NCBI RefSeq assembly: GCF_900166585.1
Contig: NZ_FVZC01000008.1
Span: 682,001 to 746,000, forward strand
DNA from: Mesobacillus jeotgali
Lineage (GTDB): Bacteria > Bacillota > Bacilli > Bacillales > Cytobacillaceae
Length of the DNA stretch: 64,000 bases
Direction: 5' to 3'
Part shown: one piece after another, positions 17,222-29,489 of the stretch
How positions within the stretch are numbered: the stretch's first letter is position 1
How the letters are laid out: every line of letters starts with the position of its first letter
Position numbers and translations under genes: made by a program
The notes under the pieces: generated by a model
Database searches by the model: none
The model's input: only the letters and a program-made list of their open reading frames with translations
Told to the model about the DNA's origin: nothing

Positions 17222-18247
17222 TTGATTTCGATAAAAAAAGCAAGGAAGATATATCCCTCAAGAAAGGGAGAAGTCAAAGCGGTAGATGACGTAAACCTTG
17301 AAGTCAAAGAAGGAGAAATCTTTGGCGTCATCGGCTACAGTGGTGCGGGGAAAAGCACGTTAATCCGGATGCTCAATGGTCTGGAGATTCCAACATCAGG
17401 ATCCGTCGTGGTGGCCGGCAGGGAAGTTTCCAGAATTAAAGGAGCAGAACTTCGAAAAGCGCGCCAGGAAATCAGCATGATTTTTCAGCACTTCAACTTG
17501 CTGTGGTCAAGGACGGTGGCCGAAAATATCGCTTTTCCACTGGAGATTGCCGGTGTCCCTAGGGCAGAGAGGGAAAAGCGTGTAAAAGAATTAATAGCGC
17601 TTGTAGGCCTTGAAGGACGAGGAGAAGCCTATCCATCACAATTGAGCGGCGGGCAGAAACAGAGGGTCGGAATTGCCAGGGCGCTCGCCAACAATCCAAA
17701 GGTACTGCTAGGGGATGAAGCAACTTCAGCACTTGACCCGCAAACGACAGACCAGATCCTCGACCTTCTAGTTGATATCAATAAAAGGCTGGGTCTTACA
17801 ATCGTCCTGATCACTCATGAAATGCATGTTATCAGAAAGATTTGCCACCGGGTCGCTGTAATGGAAGGCGGAAGGATTGTCGAAACAGGTCCAGTATTGG
17901 AAGTATTCAAAAATCCTCAGCAGCCAATCACCAAAAGGTTCGTCCAGCAGGTAACAGAGCCTGAAGAAACAAAAGAAACAGCAGAACATTTACTGTCACT
18001 TTATCCGCATGGCCGAGTTATTCAATTGACGTTTGTCGGTGAGGGAGCAGAGCAGCCGCTCATCACGAGGCTGATTCGGGAATACCCGATCACGGTCAAT
18101 ATTTTACAGGGGAAGATATCCCAGACTCAGAACGGGTCTTACGGTACTCTCTTCATCCACCTGGAAGGCGATGAGAATGAGCTCGACCGTGCCATCGAAT
18201 TTATTGCGCAACAAGGTGTTGGTGTGGAGGTGATTTCAAATGACTGA
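17222..18247 (+). CDS. metN: Methionine ABC transporter, ATP-binding protein
   Basis: MetN powers uptake of D- and L-methionine. Walker A is GYSGAGKST near residues 38-46, the signature LSGGQKQR is near 141, Walker B is VLLGDEAT near 162, and the last 75 residues form the NIL/ACT domain that senses methionine for trans-inhibition. TTG 17222 is chosen: AGGGGGAG lies 5 bp upstream and the resulting 341 residues equal B. subtilis MetN. The in-frame ATG at 17204 contains the ribosome site itself. Its 3' end overlaps metP by 8 bp. Confidence 0.94.
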   Translation: MISIKKARKIYPSRKGEVKAVDDVNLEVKEGEIFGVIGYSGAGKSTLIRMLNGLEIPTSGSVVVAGREVSRIKGAELRKARQEISMIFQHFNLLWSRTVAENIAFPLEIAGVPRAEREKRVKELIALVGLEGRGEAYPSQLSGGQKQRVGIARALANNPKVLLGDEATSALDPQTTDQILDLLVDINKRLGLTIVLITHEMHVIRKICHRVAVMEGGRIVETGPVLEVFKNPQQPITKRFVQQVTEPEETKETAEHLLSLYPHGRVIQLTFVGEGAEQPLITRLIREYPITVNILQGKISQTQNGSYGTLFIHLEGDENELDRAIEFIAQQGVGVEVISND

Positions 18248-18908
18248 GACTTTATTTCCAAATGTGAAATGGGACCGAATGTGGGAAGCGACAATTGAAA
18301 CACTATATATGAGTGCCATATCGGTAGTAGCAACGTTTATCATTGGGGCAATCCTTGGCCTGTTGCTATTCCTGACTTCAAAGGGGAATATCTGGGAGAA
18401 CCGACCGGTTAATATCGTACTTAGTGCCATTGTTAATATATTCAGGTCAATCCCATTCATTATCCTGATTGTTCTTCTTATCCCTTTTACAAAGTTCATC
18501 CTTAACACAATGATCGGTGAAAATGCGGCATTGCCGGCTTTGATTATTGGTTCTGCCCCATTTTACGCAAGGATGGTTGAAATCGGGCTGCGGGAAATTG
18601 ATAAAGGTGTTATTGAAGCAGCAAAGTCTATGGGAGCTAAAACAACTGAAATCATTTGGAAGGTACTCCTTCCTGAATCCATGCCTGCCCTTGTTTCCGG
18701 AATAACCGTAACAGCAATCGCGTTGGTCAGTTATACGGCTATGGCCGGTGTAATTGGTGCCGGGGGGTTAGGGAATCTCGCATACCTAGAAGGCTTCCAG
18801 AGAAGCCGTAATGATGTAACGCTGATGGCGACAATCATTATCTTAATCATTGTATTTTTAATTCAATTCATTGGTGATTTTGCTACAAGAAAACTAGACA
18901 AAAGATAG
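18240..18908 (+). CDS. metP: Methionine ABC transporter permease
   Basis: This 222-residue MetI-type permease forms the membrane channel of the methionine importer. It has about five hydrophobic segments and the EAA loop that docks MetN, seen as VIEAAKSMGAKTTEIIWKVLLPES near residues 125-148. The start overlaps the end of metN, with GGAGGTGATTTC just upstream, indicating translational coupling. The next gene, metQ, follows after 14 bp. Expression is set by the S-box at 16845-16965. Length and motif arrangement are standard for the family. Confidence 0.95.
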   Translation: MTETLFPNVKWDRMWEATIETLYMSAISVVATFIIGAILGLLLFLTSKGNIWENRPVNIVLSAIVNIFRSIPFIILIVLLIPFTKFILNTMIGENAALPALIIGSAPFYARMVEIGLREIDKGVIEAAKSMGAKTTEIIWKVLLPESMPALVSGITVTAIALVSYTAMAGVIGAGGLGNLAYLEGFQRSRNDVTLMATIIILIIVFLIQFIGDFATRKLDKR

Positions 18909-18922
18909 AGGAGAGATTTACA

Positions 18923-19762
18923 TTGAAAAAATGGTTACTTGCATTATTAACTTTGATTTTAACAGCAGGTCTTGCAGCTTGTGGTGCTTCTGAAGACAAA
19001 AAAGAAGGAGAAGGCGGCAAGGAAGAAAGCAAGAAAATTGTTGTAGGTGCTTCTAACGTACCTCATGCGGAAATTTTGGAAGAAGCAAAGGACCTTCTTA
19101 AGGAAAAAGGCTTTGAACTTGAAATTGAAACGTTCAATGACTATATCGTCCCTAACCAGGCACTTGATTCAAAAGAACTTGATGCAAACTACTTCCAGCA
19201 CATTCCTTACCTGGAAGCACAAATGGCTGAACACGGCTATAAGTTCGAAGTAGCGGGCGGAATCCACATCGAGCCAATCGGAGTTTACTCAAAAGAATAC
19301 TCAAGCCTTGATGAACTGCCTGAAGGCGCGCACATCATCATGAGCAGCTCTGTTGCAGACCACGGACGTATTCTGACAATGCTTGAAAAAGAAGGTTTAA
19401 TCACCCTTAAAGATGGTGTAGAAAAAGTTAAGGCGACAATTGATGATATTGCTGAAAATCCAAAGAAACTAAAATTCGATACAGAGTATGAAGCAGCATT
19501 GCTTCCTCAAATCTATAACAATGGCGAAGGCGACGCAGTACTAATCAACTCTAACTACGCAATTGACGCTGGATTGAACCCATTAAAAGATTCTATTGCA
19601 ATCGAAGAAAGTGATTCACCTTACGTAAACGTCATTGCAGTACGTGAGGGAGACAAAGACAAGCCAGCAATCAAAGCCCTTGTTGAAGTTCTTCACTCAA
19701 AAGAAATCCAGGATTTCATCCTTGAAAAATATGAAGGTGCAGTAGTACCTGTAAAAGAATAA
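18923..19762 (+). CDS. metQ: Methionine-binding lipoprotein
   Basis: MetQ is the membrane-anchored binding protein that delivers methionine to MetNP. The N terminus is a lipoprotein signal peptide with lipobox LAAC (lipidated Cys20), then a Glu- and Lys-rich linker and the NLPA fold starting VVGASNVPHAEILEEAKD. Further family motifs are DYIVPNQALDSKELDANYFQHIPYL-type segments near residues 72-95. The 279-residue length is normal. It is third in the metNPQ operon and is followed by a strong terminator. Confidence 0.95.
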   Translation: MKKWLLALLTLILTAGLAACGASEDKKEGEGGKEESKKIVVGASNVPHAEILEEAKDLLKEKGFELEIETFNDYIVPNQALDSKELDANYFQHIPYLEAQMAEHGYKFEVAGGIHIEPIGVYSKEYSSLDELPEGAHIIMSSSVADHGRILTMLEKEGLITLKDGVEKVKATIDDIAENPKKLKFDTEYEAALLPQIYNNGEGDAVLINSNYAIDAGLNPLKDSIAIEESDSPYVNVIAVREGDKDKPAIKALVEVLHSKEIQDFILEKYEGAVVPVKE

Positions 19763-19772
19763 TGTTAAAGGA

Positions 19773-19797
19773 AAGCAGGCAGCCAGCCTGCTTTTTC
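19773..19797 (+). terminator. Terminator after metNPQ
   Basis: AAGCAGGC and GCCTGCTT form an 8-bp stem followed by a T-rich run. Confidence 0.88.
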
Positions 19798-19876
19798 TTT
19801 TTGCCAGACAATCCCGCATAACCAGCTCCGAAATCTAACATACTAACCGAGAAAAAGTAAGTTAGGAGTGGAAGCA

Positions 19877-20248
19877 ATGGAACATCATTATGAGCCAAGA
19901 AATTCTACAGAAGCAGCATTGCATGAATACAAGCAGGGTCTTGGTGTATTTACACAGAAAATGCCTGAATTAGCGCATCACTATAATGCGTTTACCGAAG
20001 TATGTTTCCAGGAAGGCACCTTATCACAAAAAGAAAAACAGCTGATCGCTTTAGGGATTTCATTGTACTCGCAGGATGAATATTGTATTATCTACCATTT
20101 AAAAGGGTGTCTTGACCAGGGTGCGTCAGAAGAACAAATTTTGGAGGCTGTTGGAGTTACAGCTGCATTTGGCGGCGGGGCTGCCATGAGCCAGGCAGTC
20201 ACACTTGTCCAGGAAGCAATGGCAGAGCTGAATACTTTGAAGCAGTAA
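19877..20248 (+). CDS. yurZ: Carboxymuconolactone decarboxylase/AhpD-like protein YurZ
   Basis: This 123-residue all-helical protein belongs to the CMD/AhpD family. The conserved Cys and His appear in [28 protein letters not shown], followed by a Gly- and Ala-rich helix (AAFGGGAAM). AhpD members use a CxxC pair for peroxide defence; here the pattern is C-x3-H with a second Cys four residues on, so a redox role is possible but not certain. ATG 19877 is used, with TAGGAG 8 bp upstream. It lies between the met genes and the suf operon, as yurZ does in B. subtilis. It appears to be a single-gene unit. Confidence 0.85.
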   Translation: MEHHYEPRNSTEAALHEYKQGLGVFTQKMPELAHHYNAFTEVCFQEGTLSQKEKQLIALGISLYSQDEYCIIYHLKGCLDQGASEEQILEAVGVTAAFGGGAAMSQAVTLVQEAMAELNTLKQ

Positions 20249-20395
20249 AAGCCCTTTTAGGATCAATAAATGGCTGAAAACTCATAGGAAAGGCTTCATT
20301 CGGGAGGAATTTGCCATTATTCTAAGAATGCCAGAGCTGACGTAACGGTAAGCCTCCATATTCCGCTACATCCAAAATTTAACGGTTTTAAACGC

Positions 20396-20457
20396 TTTGA
20401 TAGTGGTAAACAGAAAGTGTTAACATTGCACTATCAAATAAAACGCTTATTAAAGCG
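20396..20457 (+). promoter_or_regulatory. Inverted repeats in the leader of the orphan micro-ORF
   Basis: TTTGATAGTG (20396-20405) and CACTATCAAA (20429-20438) are perfect 10-bp arms 23 bp apart. CGCTTATTAAAGCG (20444-20457) is a second small hairpin. They lie 25-85 bp before the micro-ORF. Operator or RNA hairpins are both possible. Confidence 0.5.
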
Positions 20458-20480
20458 AAAAACCGAAGGGATGATTCACT

Positions 20481-20666
20481 ATTAGTCAGCTAAAACTGAA
20501 CTACACAAGTGAAATGGAAAAAGCTATGCATGGAGCTCACGGAATTAGTTATGAAGTTTACAGCATGAACCATGACGCAAGAATGGAAGTCGAGAGAAAA
20601 CGCGAAAGAGACTATATTAAAAGCCAACGGATGGTCGCTGACCTGGATAGAAAAATCCACTCGTAA
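20481..20666 (+). CDS. Orphan small protein, 50-61 residues, atypical start
   Basis: A short frame ends at 20666. From ATT 20481 it encodes 61 residues; from the first in-frame ATG (20514) it encodes 50. GAAGGG lies 10 bp before the ATT, while the ATG has no ribosome site. The frame is closed by TGA before 20481. The product is hydrophilic with a charged helix (HDARMEVERKRERDYIKSQRMVADLDRKIHS). A strong terminator follows 31 bp after the stop, and inverted repeats precede it, so it looks like a complete small transcription unit. No family was recognised. A start by AUU would be rare; a sequencing error near the start is an alternative. Confidence 0.5.
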   Translation: MSQLKLNYTSEMEKAMHGAHGISYEVYSMNHDARMEVERKRERDYIKSQRMVADLDRKIHS

Positions 20667-20697
20667 GCGAGAATATATATAATAGAAGTAACAAAGC

Positions 20698-20735
20698 GAA
20701 ACCAGTGTATTTTTTGCACTGGTTTCTTTATTATC
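20698..20735 (+). terminator. Terminator after the orphan micro-ORF
   Basis: GAAACCAGTG and CACTGGTTTC form a perfect 10-bp stem followed by T-rich sequence. Confidence 0.88.
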
Positions 20736-20789
20736 TTTTCACGATTTAATGGGCCTTAAGATGGTCGAATGGATATTAAATGAGTAAAA

Positions 20790-20912
20790 ATTTTGTTCCG
20801 ATCTCGTGGTAGCTTCGGACAAAGTGTGACGAGACCTGCTCGGTTTTGTCTGAACCTGAGGTGACTTCGGACAAAGTGGGAGGAGCCCATCGAGAATTTG
20901 TCCGAACTCGAG
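20790..20912. repeat. Short 52-bp repeat, about two units (array C)
   Basis: CTTCGGACAAAGTG starts at 20813 and again at 20865, exactly 52 bp apart. A third, diverged match to the unit's second half lies just upstream. Each unit contains CGGACAAA facing TTTGTC(C/T)G about 20 bp away. It appears to be an incipient or decayed relative of the longer arrays. Confidence 0.7.
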
Positions 20913-21098
20913 AATTCTGGTTATCTCCGTTGCAGTGCTGGCAGCCAGAAACCTAGACATCAGTGGCAGAACAGCTATTCGAGTACATTTTTTTATAGCA
21001 ACAGGTTAAAAATAAAATGATGTACAAGCTGTGAGCGGAATATCCGACTTTAAATTGCTTGTTCTGGTAAAATAGAAATGTATTGTGTCGTTGCATGT

Positions 21099-21381
21099 CG
21101 CCATTCAGCGAGCTGAATGGCGGGGTGGGGGAAGTGGAAAGAAAACAAGGAATCATCTGCAGATCTGATTGTTTATCAGAGCTTCTGCTGATTTTTGGCT
21201 CACTGTCGTGAAGCTTATGCTTCACTGGCTTTTCATCTAACGCTGAAAAGCTGCCGAGAGCGAATGAAACGCTGCGGGCAAATGAATTTGCCCGGTCGTT
21301 TCCTTCCCACTCGGCATGAGCCAAAAATCTATAAGGTTACTGACAGTAATCTACAGGGTTCGTTGTATTTCTTTCCACTTC
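21099..21381 (+). ncRNA. Candidate structured RNA: nested multi-branch stems before suf
   Basis: A leading hairpin pairs 21099-21109 with 21112-21122. An enclosing 18-bp stem pairs 21131-21148 with 21363-21381 with one bulged A. Inside, a perfect 13-bp stem pairs 21190-21202 with 21317-21329. This stem encloses hairpins at 21208-21225 and 21229-21250 and a branched arm (21252-21258 with 21310-21316; 21266-21271 with 21297-21302; 21276-21282 with 21287-21293). Side hairpins lie at 21165-21179 and 21335-21351. There is no convincing CDS. No known RNA class was recognised. A structured mobile repeat (MITE) is the main alternative. Confidence 0.55.
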
Positions 21382-21388
21382 TAAAGTG

Positions 21389-21415
21389 TTGCTATCACTT
21401 TTCATTTGTTATAAG
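21389..21415 (+). promoter_or_regulatory. Possible suf promoter
   Basis: TTGCTA (21389-21394) and TATAAG (21410-21415) have a 15-bp spacer, shorter than ideal. It lies just after the structured element and 85 bp before sufC. Two TGAGAATA copies follow at about 21422-21441 and might be a regulator site; no regulator can be named. Confidence 0.3.
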
Positions 21416-21499
21416 ATTGTAATGAGAATAAAATGAGAATAGAGCTAAAGTCGGCTGGGGTCGGCTTAATATCTTTTCTATATTGACGGAGGTAATATT

Positions 21500-22285
21500 A
21501 TGGCAGGATCTGTATTATCAATTAAGGACCTTCAAGTTGAGATTGAGGGCAAACAGATATTAAAAGGTGTGAACTTGGAAGTTAAGGGTGGGGAAATCCA
21601 TGCGATCATGGGACCGAATGGTACTGGTAAATCCACTTTATCTTCTTCAATCATGGGTCACCCTAAGTATGAAGTAACAAATGGAACAGTTACGCTTGAT
21701 GGCGAGAATGTTCTTGACATGGAAGTTGACGAAAGAGCACGCGCTGGTCTTTTCCTTGCTATGCAATACCCAAGCGAAATAAGCGGTGTGACAAATGCTG
21801 ACTTCCTTCGTTCTGCTTTGAACAGCCGTCTTGGCGAAGGAAATGAAATTTCGCTTATGAAATTCATCCGCAAGATGGATAAGCAGATGGAATTCCTTGA
21901 AATGGATCTTGATATGGCACAGCGCTACCTTAACGAAGGATTCTCCGGCGGAGAGAAGAAGCGTAACGAGATTCTGCAATTAATGATGCTTGAACCGAAA
22001 ATCGCAATTCTTGACGAAATCGACTCAGGTCTTGATATCGACGCATTGAAGGTTGTTTCTAAAGGAATCAATGAAATGCGCGGCGAAGATTTCGGCTGCT
22101 TAATTATCACTCACTACCAGCGCCTTCTTGATTATATCACTCCTGACTACGTACACGTTATGATGCAGGGCCGCATTGTGAAGTCTGGCGGACCAGAGCT
22201 TGCACAGCGCTTAGAAGCAGAAGGATACGACTGGATTAAGAAAGAACTGGGCATCGAAGACGAAACAGTTGGGCAAGAAGCTTAA
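21500..22285 (+). CDS. sufC: Fe-S cluster assembly ATPase SufC
   Basis: SufC is the soluble ABC-type ATPase of the SUF iron-sulfur assembly machine and acts in a complex with SufB and SufD. Walker A is GPNGTGKST at residues 38-46, the signature is FSGGEKKRNE near 155, and Walker B is KIAILDEIDSGLD with the SUF-typical Glu-Ile-Asp. The 261-residue length is normal. ACGGAGG precedes the ATG. It opens the sufCDSUB operon, in the order known from B. subtilis. Confidence 0.97.
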   Translation: MAGSVLSIKDLQVEIEGKQILKGVNLEVKGGEIHAIMGPNGTGKSTLSSSIMGHPKYEVTNGTVTLDGENVLDMEVDERARAGLFLAMQYPSEISGVTNADFLRSALNSRLGEGNEISLMKFIRKMDKQMEFLEMDLDMAQRYLNEGFSGGEKKRNEILQLMMLEPKIAILDEIDSGLDIDALKVVSKGINEMRGEDFGCLIITHYQRLLDYITPDYVHVMMQGRIVKSGGPELAQRLEAEGYDWIKKELGIEDETVGQEA

Positions 22286-22303
22286 GCGTTGGGGGGATTT
22301 ATA

Positions 22304-25276
<2,973 letters not shown>

Positions 25277-25387
25277 AAGTCATCGCAGGATGATTTATCC
25301 GAAAGGGCTGCGGGGGATTGGCCTGCGGCGAACAACTACAAAGCAGGAAACCTGGTTTCTATGCTTTAAGAATGGAGGAATTCGACG

Positions 25388-26785
25388 ATGGCTAAAAAAA
25401 TGCCAGAGATCGGTGATTATAAATACGGATTTTCCGATAAAGACGTTTCCATCTTCCGGTCTAAACGCGGCCTGACGCGTGAAATCGTTGAAGAAATTTC
25501 AAAAATGAAGGAAGAGCCCCAGTGGATGCTGGACTTCCGTTTAAAATCATTGGAGCATTTCTACAACATGCCAATGCCTCAATGGGGCGGAGACATGGCT
25601 TCATTGAACTTTGATGAAATCACATATTACGTTAAACCATCTGAGCGCTCTGAAAAATCATGGGATGAAGTACCTGATGAAATCAAGGCGACATTCGATA
25701 AGCTCGGGATTCCTGAAGCTGAGCAAAAATACCTTGCAGGTGTTTCTGCGCAATACGAATCAGAGGTTGTATACCACAACATGAAGGAAGAGCTTGAAGA
25801 GCTGGGAATCGTTTTCAAAGACACAGATTCAGCTCTGAAAGAAAACGAAGACATTTTCCGTGAGCATTTCGGAAAAGTCATCCCTCCAACAGACAACAAG
25901 TTTTCAGCATTGAACTCTGCAGTCTGGTCTGGCGGATCTTTCATCTATGTTCCAAAGGGAATCAAAGTGGATACTCCGCTTCAGGCGTATTTCCGCATTA
26001 ACTCTGAAAACATGGGCCAGTTCGAGCGTACACTGATCATCGTTGATGAAGGCGCGCACGTACACTATGTTGAAGGATGTACAGCTCCTGTTTACACAAC
26101 GAACTCCCTTCACAGTGCGGTCGTTGAAATCATCATCAAGAAAGACGCATACTGCCGTTACACAACCATCCAGAACTGGGCAAACAACGTCTTCAACCTT
26201 GTTACAAAACGTGCGGTCTGTGAAGCGAATGCGACAATGGAATGGATCGATGGCAACATCGGCTCCAAGCTGACAATGAAGTACCCTGCAGTCATCCTTA
26301 AAGGTGAAGGCGCACGCGGTATGACATTATCAATCGCAATCGCTGGTAAAGGCCAGCACCAGGACGCAGGTGCGAAAATGATCCACCTTGCTCCAAACAC
26401 ATCATCAACCATCGTATCAAAATCAATCTCAAAGCAAGGCGGAAAAGTAACTTACCGTGGTATCGTCCACTTCGGACGCAAAGCTGACGGTGCCCGCTCT
26501 AACATTGAGTGCGATACATTGATTATGGATAACAAGTCTACATCAGACACAATTCCATACAATGAAATCCTGAATGACAACATTTCTCTTGAGCACGAAG
26601 CGAAGGTTTCCAAAGTATCAGAAGAGCAATTGTTCTACCTGATGAGCCGCGGAGTCTCCGAAGAAGAAGCAACAGAAATGATCGTCATGGGCTTCATCGA
26701 GCCATTCACAAAAGAATTGCCAATGGAATACGCAGTCGAAATGAACCGCCTGATCAAGTTCGAGATGGAAGGTTCTATCGGTTAA
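25388..26785 (+). CDS. sufB: Fe-S cluster assembly protein SufB
   Basis: SufB is the main scaffold of the SufBCD complex and the site of nascent cluster formation. The 465-residue protein has the conserved entry [24 protein letters not shown], the beta-helix with [12 protein letters not shown] (a conserved Cys) and the C-terminal [33 protein letters not shown] precedes the start. It is last in the operon, 111 bp after sufU, and ends at a strong terminator. The gap before it has no separate promoter that I can identify. Confidence 0.96.
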   Translation: MAKKMPEIGDYKYGFSDKDVSIFRSKRGLTREIVEEISKMKEEPQWMLDFRLKSLEHFYNMPMPQWGGDMASLNFDEITYYVKPSERSEKSWDEVPDEIKATFDKLGIPEAEQKYLAGVSAQYESEVVYHNMKEELEELGIVFKDTDSALKENEDIFREHFGKVIPPTDNKFSALNSAVWSGGSFIYVPKGIKVDTPLQAYFRINSENMGQFERTLIIVDEGAHVHYVEGCTAPVYTTNSLHSAVVEIIIKKDAYCRYTTIQNWANNVFNLVTKRAVCEANATMEWIDGNIGSKLTMKYPAVILKGEGARGMTLSIAIAGKGQHQDAGAKMIHLAPNTSSTIVSKSISKQGGKVTYRGIVHFGRKADGARSNIECDTLIMDNKSTSDTIPYNEILNDNISLEHEAKVSKVSEEQLFYLMSRGVSEEEATEMIVMGFIEPFTKELPMEYAVEMNRLIKFEMEGSIG

Positions 26786-26800
26786 TACTGATAGCCACGA

Positions 26801-26830
26801 AAATCCACCTGCCTAGGCAGGTGGATTTTT
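26801..26830 (+). terminator. Terminator of the suf operon
   Basis: AAATCCACCTGCC and GGCAGGTGGATTT form a perfect 13-bp stem around TA and run into T. Confidence 0.93.
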
Positions 26831-27124
26831 ATGTTATGAAGAGATTCATCCTGTTTTCGTAGAGATTAACTATGAAATTGAAGAGGACTACATCGATTTT
26901 GTGGAGATTAATAAAAAAACGTAGGGGATATCGTTAAAACCATAGAGATTATCCGAACAGCCGGTAATGACAGAGCAAAGGAATCATCCGAAAAGCATGC
27001 TAACTCCATGAGACCGCCATTGATGTTTTCCTGTTTCTATAAACGGGAAATAAGTTGAAACGGTATCTTAGTTCTTATTCAGAGCTTAATTGTGCTATTA
27101 TGAAGAAAAAATGGAGGTGCACAG
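26831..27124. repeat. Gap with a degenerate 41-42-bp repeat
   Basis: GTAGAGATTA-like boxes recur: GAGATT at 26841, 26862, 26904 and 26945, i.e. 21, 42 and 41 bp apart, with weak similarity between. The remainder before yunF is AT-rich; no gene is visible. An AAATGGAGG site for yunF lies at the end. Confidence 0.45.
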
Positions 27125-27973
27125 ATGATTATTGTTGGCTTAACGGGCTGGGGAGACCATGACAGTTTATATGATGGCAAGGTTTCGCCCCGTGATAAAC
27201 TAAAGGAGTATTCCAGCCACTTTCCTGCAGTCGAGGTCGATGCCTCTTTTTACGCTGTGCAGCCTGTCAAGAATGCAGCGAAATGGGTGGAAGATACACC
27301 CGAGCAATTCCAATTCATCGTAAAAGCATATCAGGGAATGACCGGCCATCAGCGCGGCGAAATTCCTTTTAACGATAAAAATGAGATGTTCACAGCCTAC
27401 AAAGAATCTTTGAAGCCTTATCTTGAGGCAAACAAGCATGCTATGACCTTATTCCAGTTTCCTCCGTGGTTTGACCTGCGCAAGGAAAATGTTGATTATT
27501 TGCGCTGGTGCCGTGAGCAGATGGGGGATATCGACTGTGCTCTCGAGTTTCGAAATCAGTCATGGTTCGAAGATGGTATGCGTGAGAAAACTCTAGATTT
27601 TATGAAAAAGGAAAAATGGATTCACAGTATCTGTGATGAGCCACAGGCAGGGGAGGGGTCGATTCCGACTGTGCTGGAATCCACATCCCCTGAAAAGGTC
27701 CTTGTCCGTTTCCATGGGCGTAATGTCCATGGATGGAATAAGAAGGGAAGAGGCCAGGATTGGCGGGAAGTCAGGTACTTATACCGCTATAATCAGGAAG
27801 AATTGAAGGCGTGGGCTGAGGATTTGCGAAAGCTTGATGAAGGGACCACAAAGGTGTTCGCCCTCTTCAATAACAATTCCGGCGGGGATGCGGCTGACAA
27901 TGCCAAACAGATGGTGGATTTATTGGATATCGAATATGAAGGGTTGAACCCGAGACAGCTTGATTTATTTTAA
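27125..27973 (+). CDS. yunF: DUF72 family protein YunF
   Basis: This 282-residue TIM-barrel protein of the DUF72 family matches B. subtilis YunF. Family motifs are the opening VGLTGWGDH, the VEVDASFYAV strand, FQFPPWFD, ALEFRNQSWF and the C-terminal FALFNNNSGGDAADNAKQM. Structural relatives act on sugars or nucleic acids, but no biochemical role is established for the family. AAATGGAGGTG precedes the start. It is followed 65 bp later by yunD on the same strand. Confidence 0.9.
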   Translation: MIIVGLTGWGDHDSLYDGKVSPRDKLKEYSSHFPAVEVDASFYAVQPVKNAAKWVEDTPEQFQFIVKAYQGMTGHQRGEIPFNDKNEMFTAYKESLKPYLEANKHAMTLFQFPPWFDLRKENVDYLRWCREQMGDIDCALEFRNQSWFEDGMREKTLDFMKKEKWIHSICDEPQAGEGSIPTVLESTSPEKVLVRFHGRNVHGWNKKGRGQDWREVRYLYRYNQEELKAWAEDLRKLDEGTTKVFALFNNNSGGDAADNAKQMVDLLDIEYEGLNPRQLDLF

Positions 27974-28038
27974 GATACTGGATTCCCCTCCTGCCAGCAG
28001 CGAGGGGACACTTCATTTTAAAAGAGGATTGATGGGTA

Positions 28039-29421
28039 ATGGAAGAGATAATTCATATTTACCATACGAATGATTTGCATAGCCATTTGGAGCACTGGCC
28101 AAGTATCCGCAAGCTGCTAGCTGAACGGAGGCGCTGGCATGAGGAAGCGGGTGACGATGTGTTTGTATTCGATATTGGCGACCATATGGACCGCTGGCAT
28201 CCATTATCAGATGCGACCAGAGGGAAGGCGAATTGCACATTGCTGAATGAAGCCGGCTATGATGCCGCGACGATCGGGAACAATGAAGGCATTACTCTCC
28301 CATTTGAGGACCTGGACTCCATGTATCATGAAAAAGATTTCGAGATGCTGGTGGCAAATCTATACAAACAGGATGGGAGCCGTCCCGAATGGGCAAAGCC
28401 TTATCATGTGTACATAAGCAAAAAAGGAACGAGAATCGGCGTTATTGGTGCCACAGTCAATTTTGGGCGGTTCTATGAGCAGCTTGGATGGAATGTTACA
28501 GACCCTATAGAGGAAATAAAAAAGTGTATCGAGGAGTTAAAGGAAATAACAGATATTATCATTCTTTTATCCCATCTCGGAATTCATGATGATGAATTGA
28601 TTGCAGCACAGTTTCCGGAAATTGACGTCATTCTTGGCGGGCATACCCATCATATTTTACATGAAGGAAAAGAAGTGGGAACTATCTTGCTTGCCGGCGC
28701 CGGTAAGTTTGGCTACTATACTGGCCATGTGACCTTGAAGCTCGACCAGGAGAAAAAGCAGATTTTAGACAAAAAAGCCGTGTTGTATGACATGAATGAA
28801 GAGGACCAGGCAGATGATGAAAAGGCAATGTCGGAGAGCTATTATATGGAGGGGAAAAAACTGATGGGCGAGGTTGTCACCAGTCTTTCTGCCGAGTTAA
28901 AAGCAGACCCGCTGCAGCATTCCGACCTCTCAAAACTGCTCACTCAAGCTCTTAGGGAGTGGTGTAGTGCCGACTGTGCGTTCATGAATGCCGGTATGAT
29001 TCTTAGAGGACTAAAACAGGGGAATGTGACGAAGTTCGATTTGCTCGAAATATGTCCGCACCCAATCAATCCATGTACGATCAAGATATCAGGTGCGGAG
29101 TTGAAAGAAGTTCTCCTCCAGACAATGGATGAAAAATGGCCGCATCTGCAGATAAAAGGCCTCGGATTCCGCGGCACTGTCATGGGTGTCATGGAGTACG
29201 ACGGAATCCAGTTTCATAAAAAAGGAAATGTCCGGCAGGTATTCATTAATGGCCAGCTGATTGACCCAAAGAAGCAATATATACTGGCGATACCTGATAT
29301 GTTCACGTTTGGACGATTTTTCCCGGAAATCCAGCGTGCTGAGGAAAAACAATATTGGCTTCCCGAGTTCCTGCGTAATCTGCTTGAGTGGAAACTTGCA
29401 AATGCAGCAACGAATATTTGA
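28039..29421 (+). CDS. yunD: 5'-nucleotidase-family metallophosphoesterase YunD
   Basis: This 460-residue protein has the UshA-type two-domain layout: a calcineurin-like metallophosphoesterase domain with HTNDLHSHLE, DIGDHMD, GNNEG, LLSHLG and GGHTHH metal-ligand motifs, then the 5'-nucleotidase C-terminal domain. Most relatives are exported, but this one has no signal peptide and should work in the cytoplasm on nucleotides or related phosphoesters. The closest known counterpart is B. subtilis YunD. It is between yunF and yunC; yunE is missing compared with B. subtilis. Confidence 0.9.
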   Translation: MEEIIHIYHTNDLHSHLEHWPSIRKLLAERRRWHEEAGDDVFVFDIGDHMDRWHPLSDATRGKANCTLLNEAGYDAATIGNNEGITLPFEDLDSMYHEKDFEMLVANLYKQDGSRPEWAKPYHVYISKKGTRIGVIGATVNFGRFYEQLGWNVTDPIEEIKKCIEELKEITDIIILLSHLGIHDDELIAAQFPEIDVILGGHTHHILHEGKEVGTILLAGAGKFGYYTGHVTLKLDQEKKQILDKKAVLYDMNEEDQADDEKAMSESYYMEGKKLMGEVVTSLSAELKADPLQHSDLSKLLTQALREWCSADCAFMNAGMILRGLKQGNVTKFDLLEICPHPINPCTIKISGAELKEVLLQTMDEKWPHLQIKGLGFRGTVMGVMEYDGIQFHKKGNVRQVFINGQLIDPKKQYILAIPDMFTFGRFFPEIQRAEEKQYWLPEFLRNLLEWKLANAATNI

Positions 29422-29489
29422 CCAAACTATCACGCTTTCCCTCTCTCCTTCATAAAGTGTTATTGGGATTGAAGGAGGGAGTTGTAGTC

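Noticed and set aside
21099..21381. T-box or known riboswitch before sufC
   Set aside because: There is no T-box sequence, no S-box, L-box or other aptamer core that I can recognise, and the folding plan is different.
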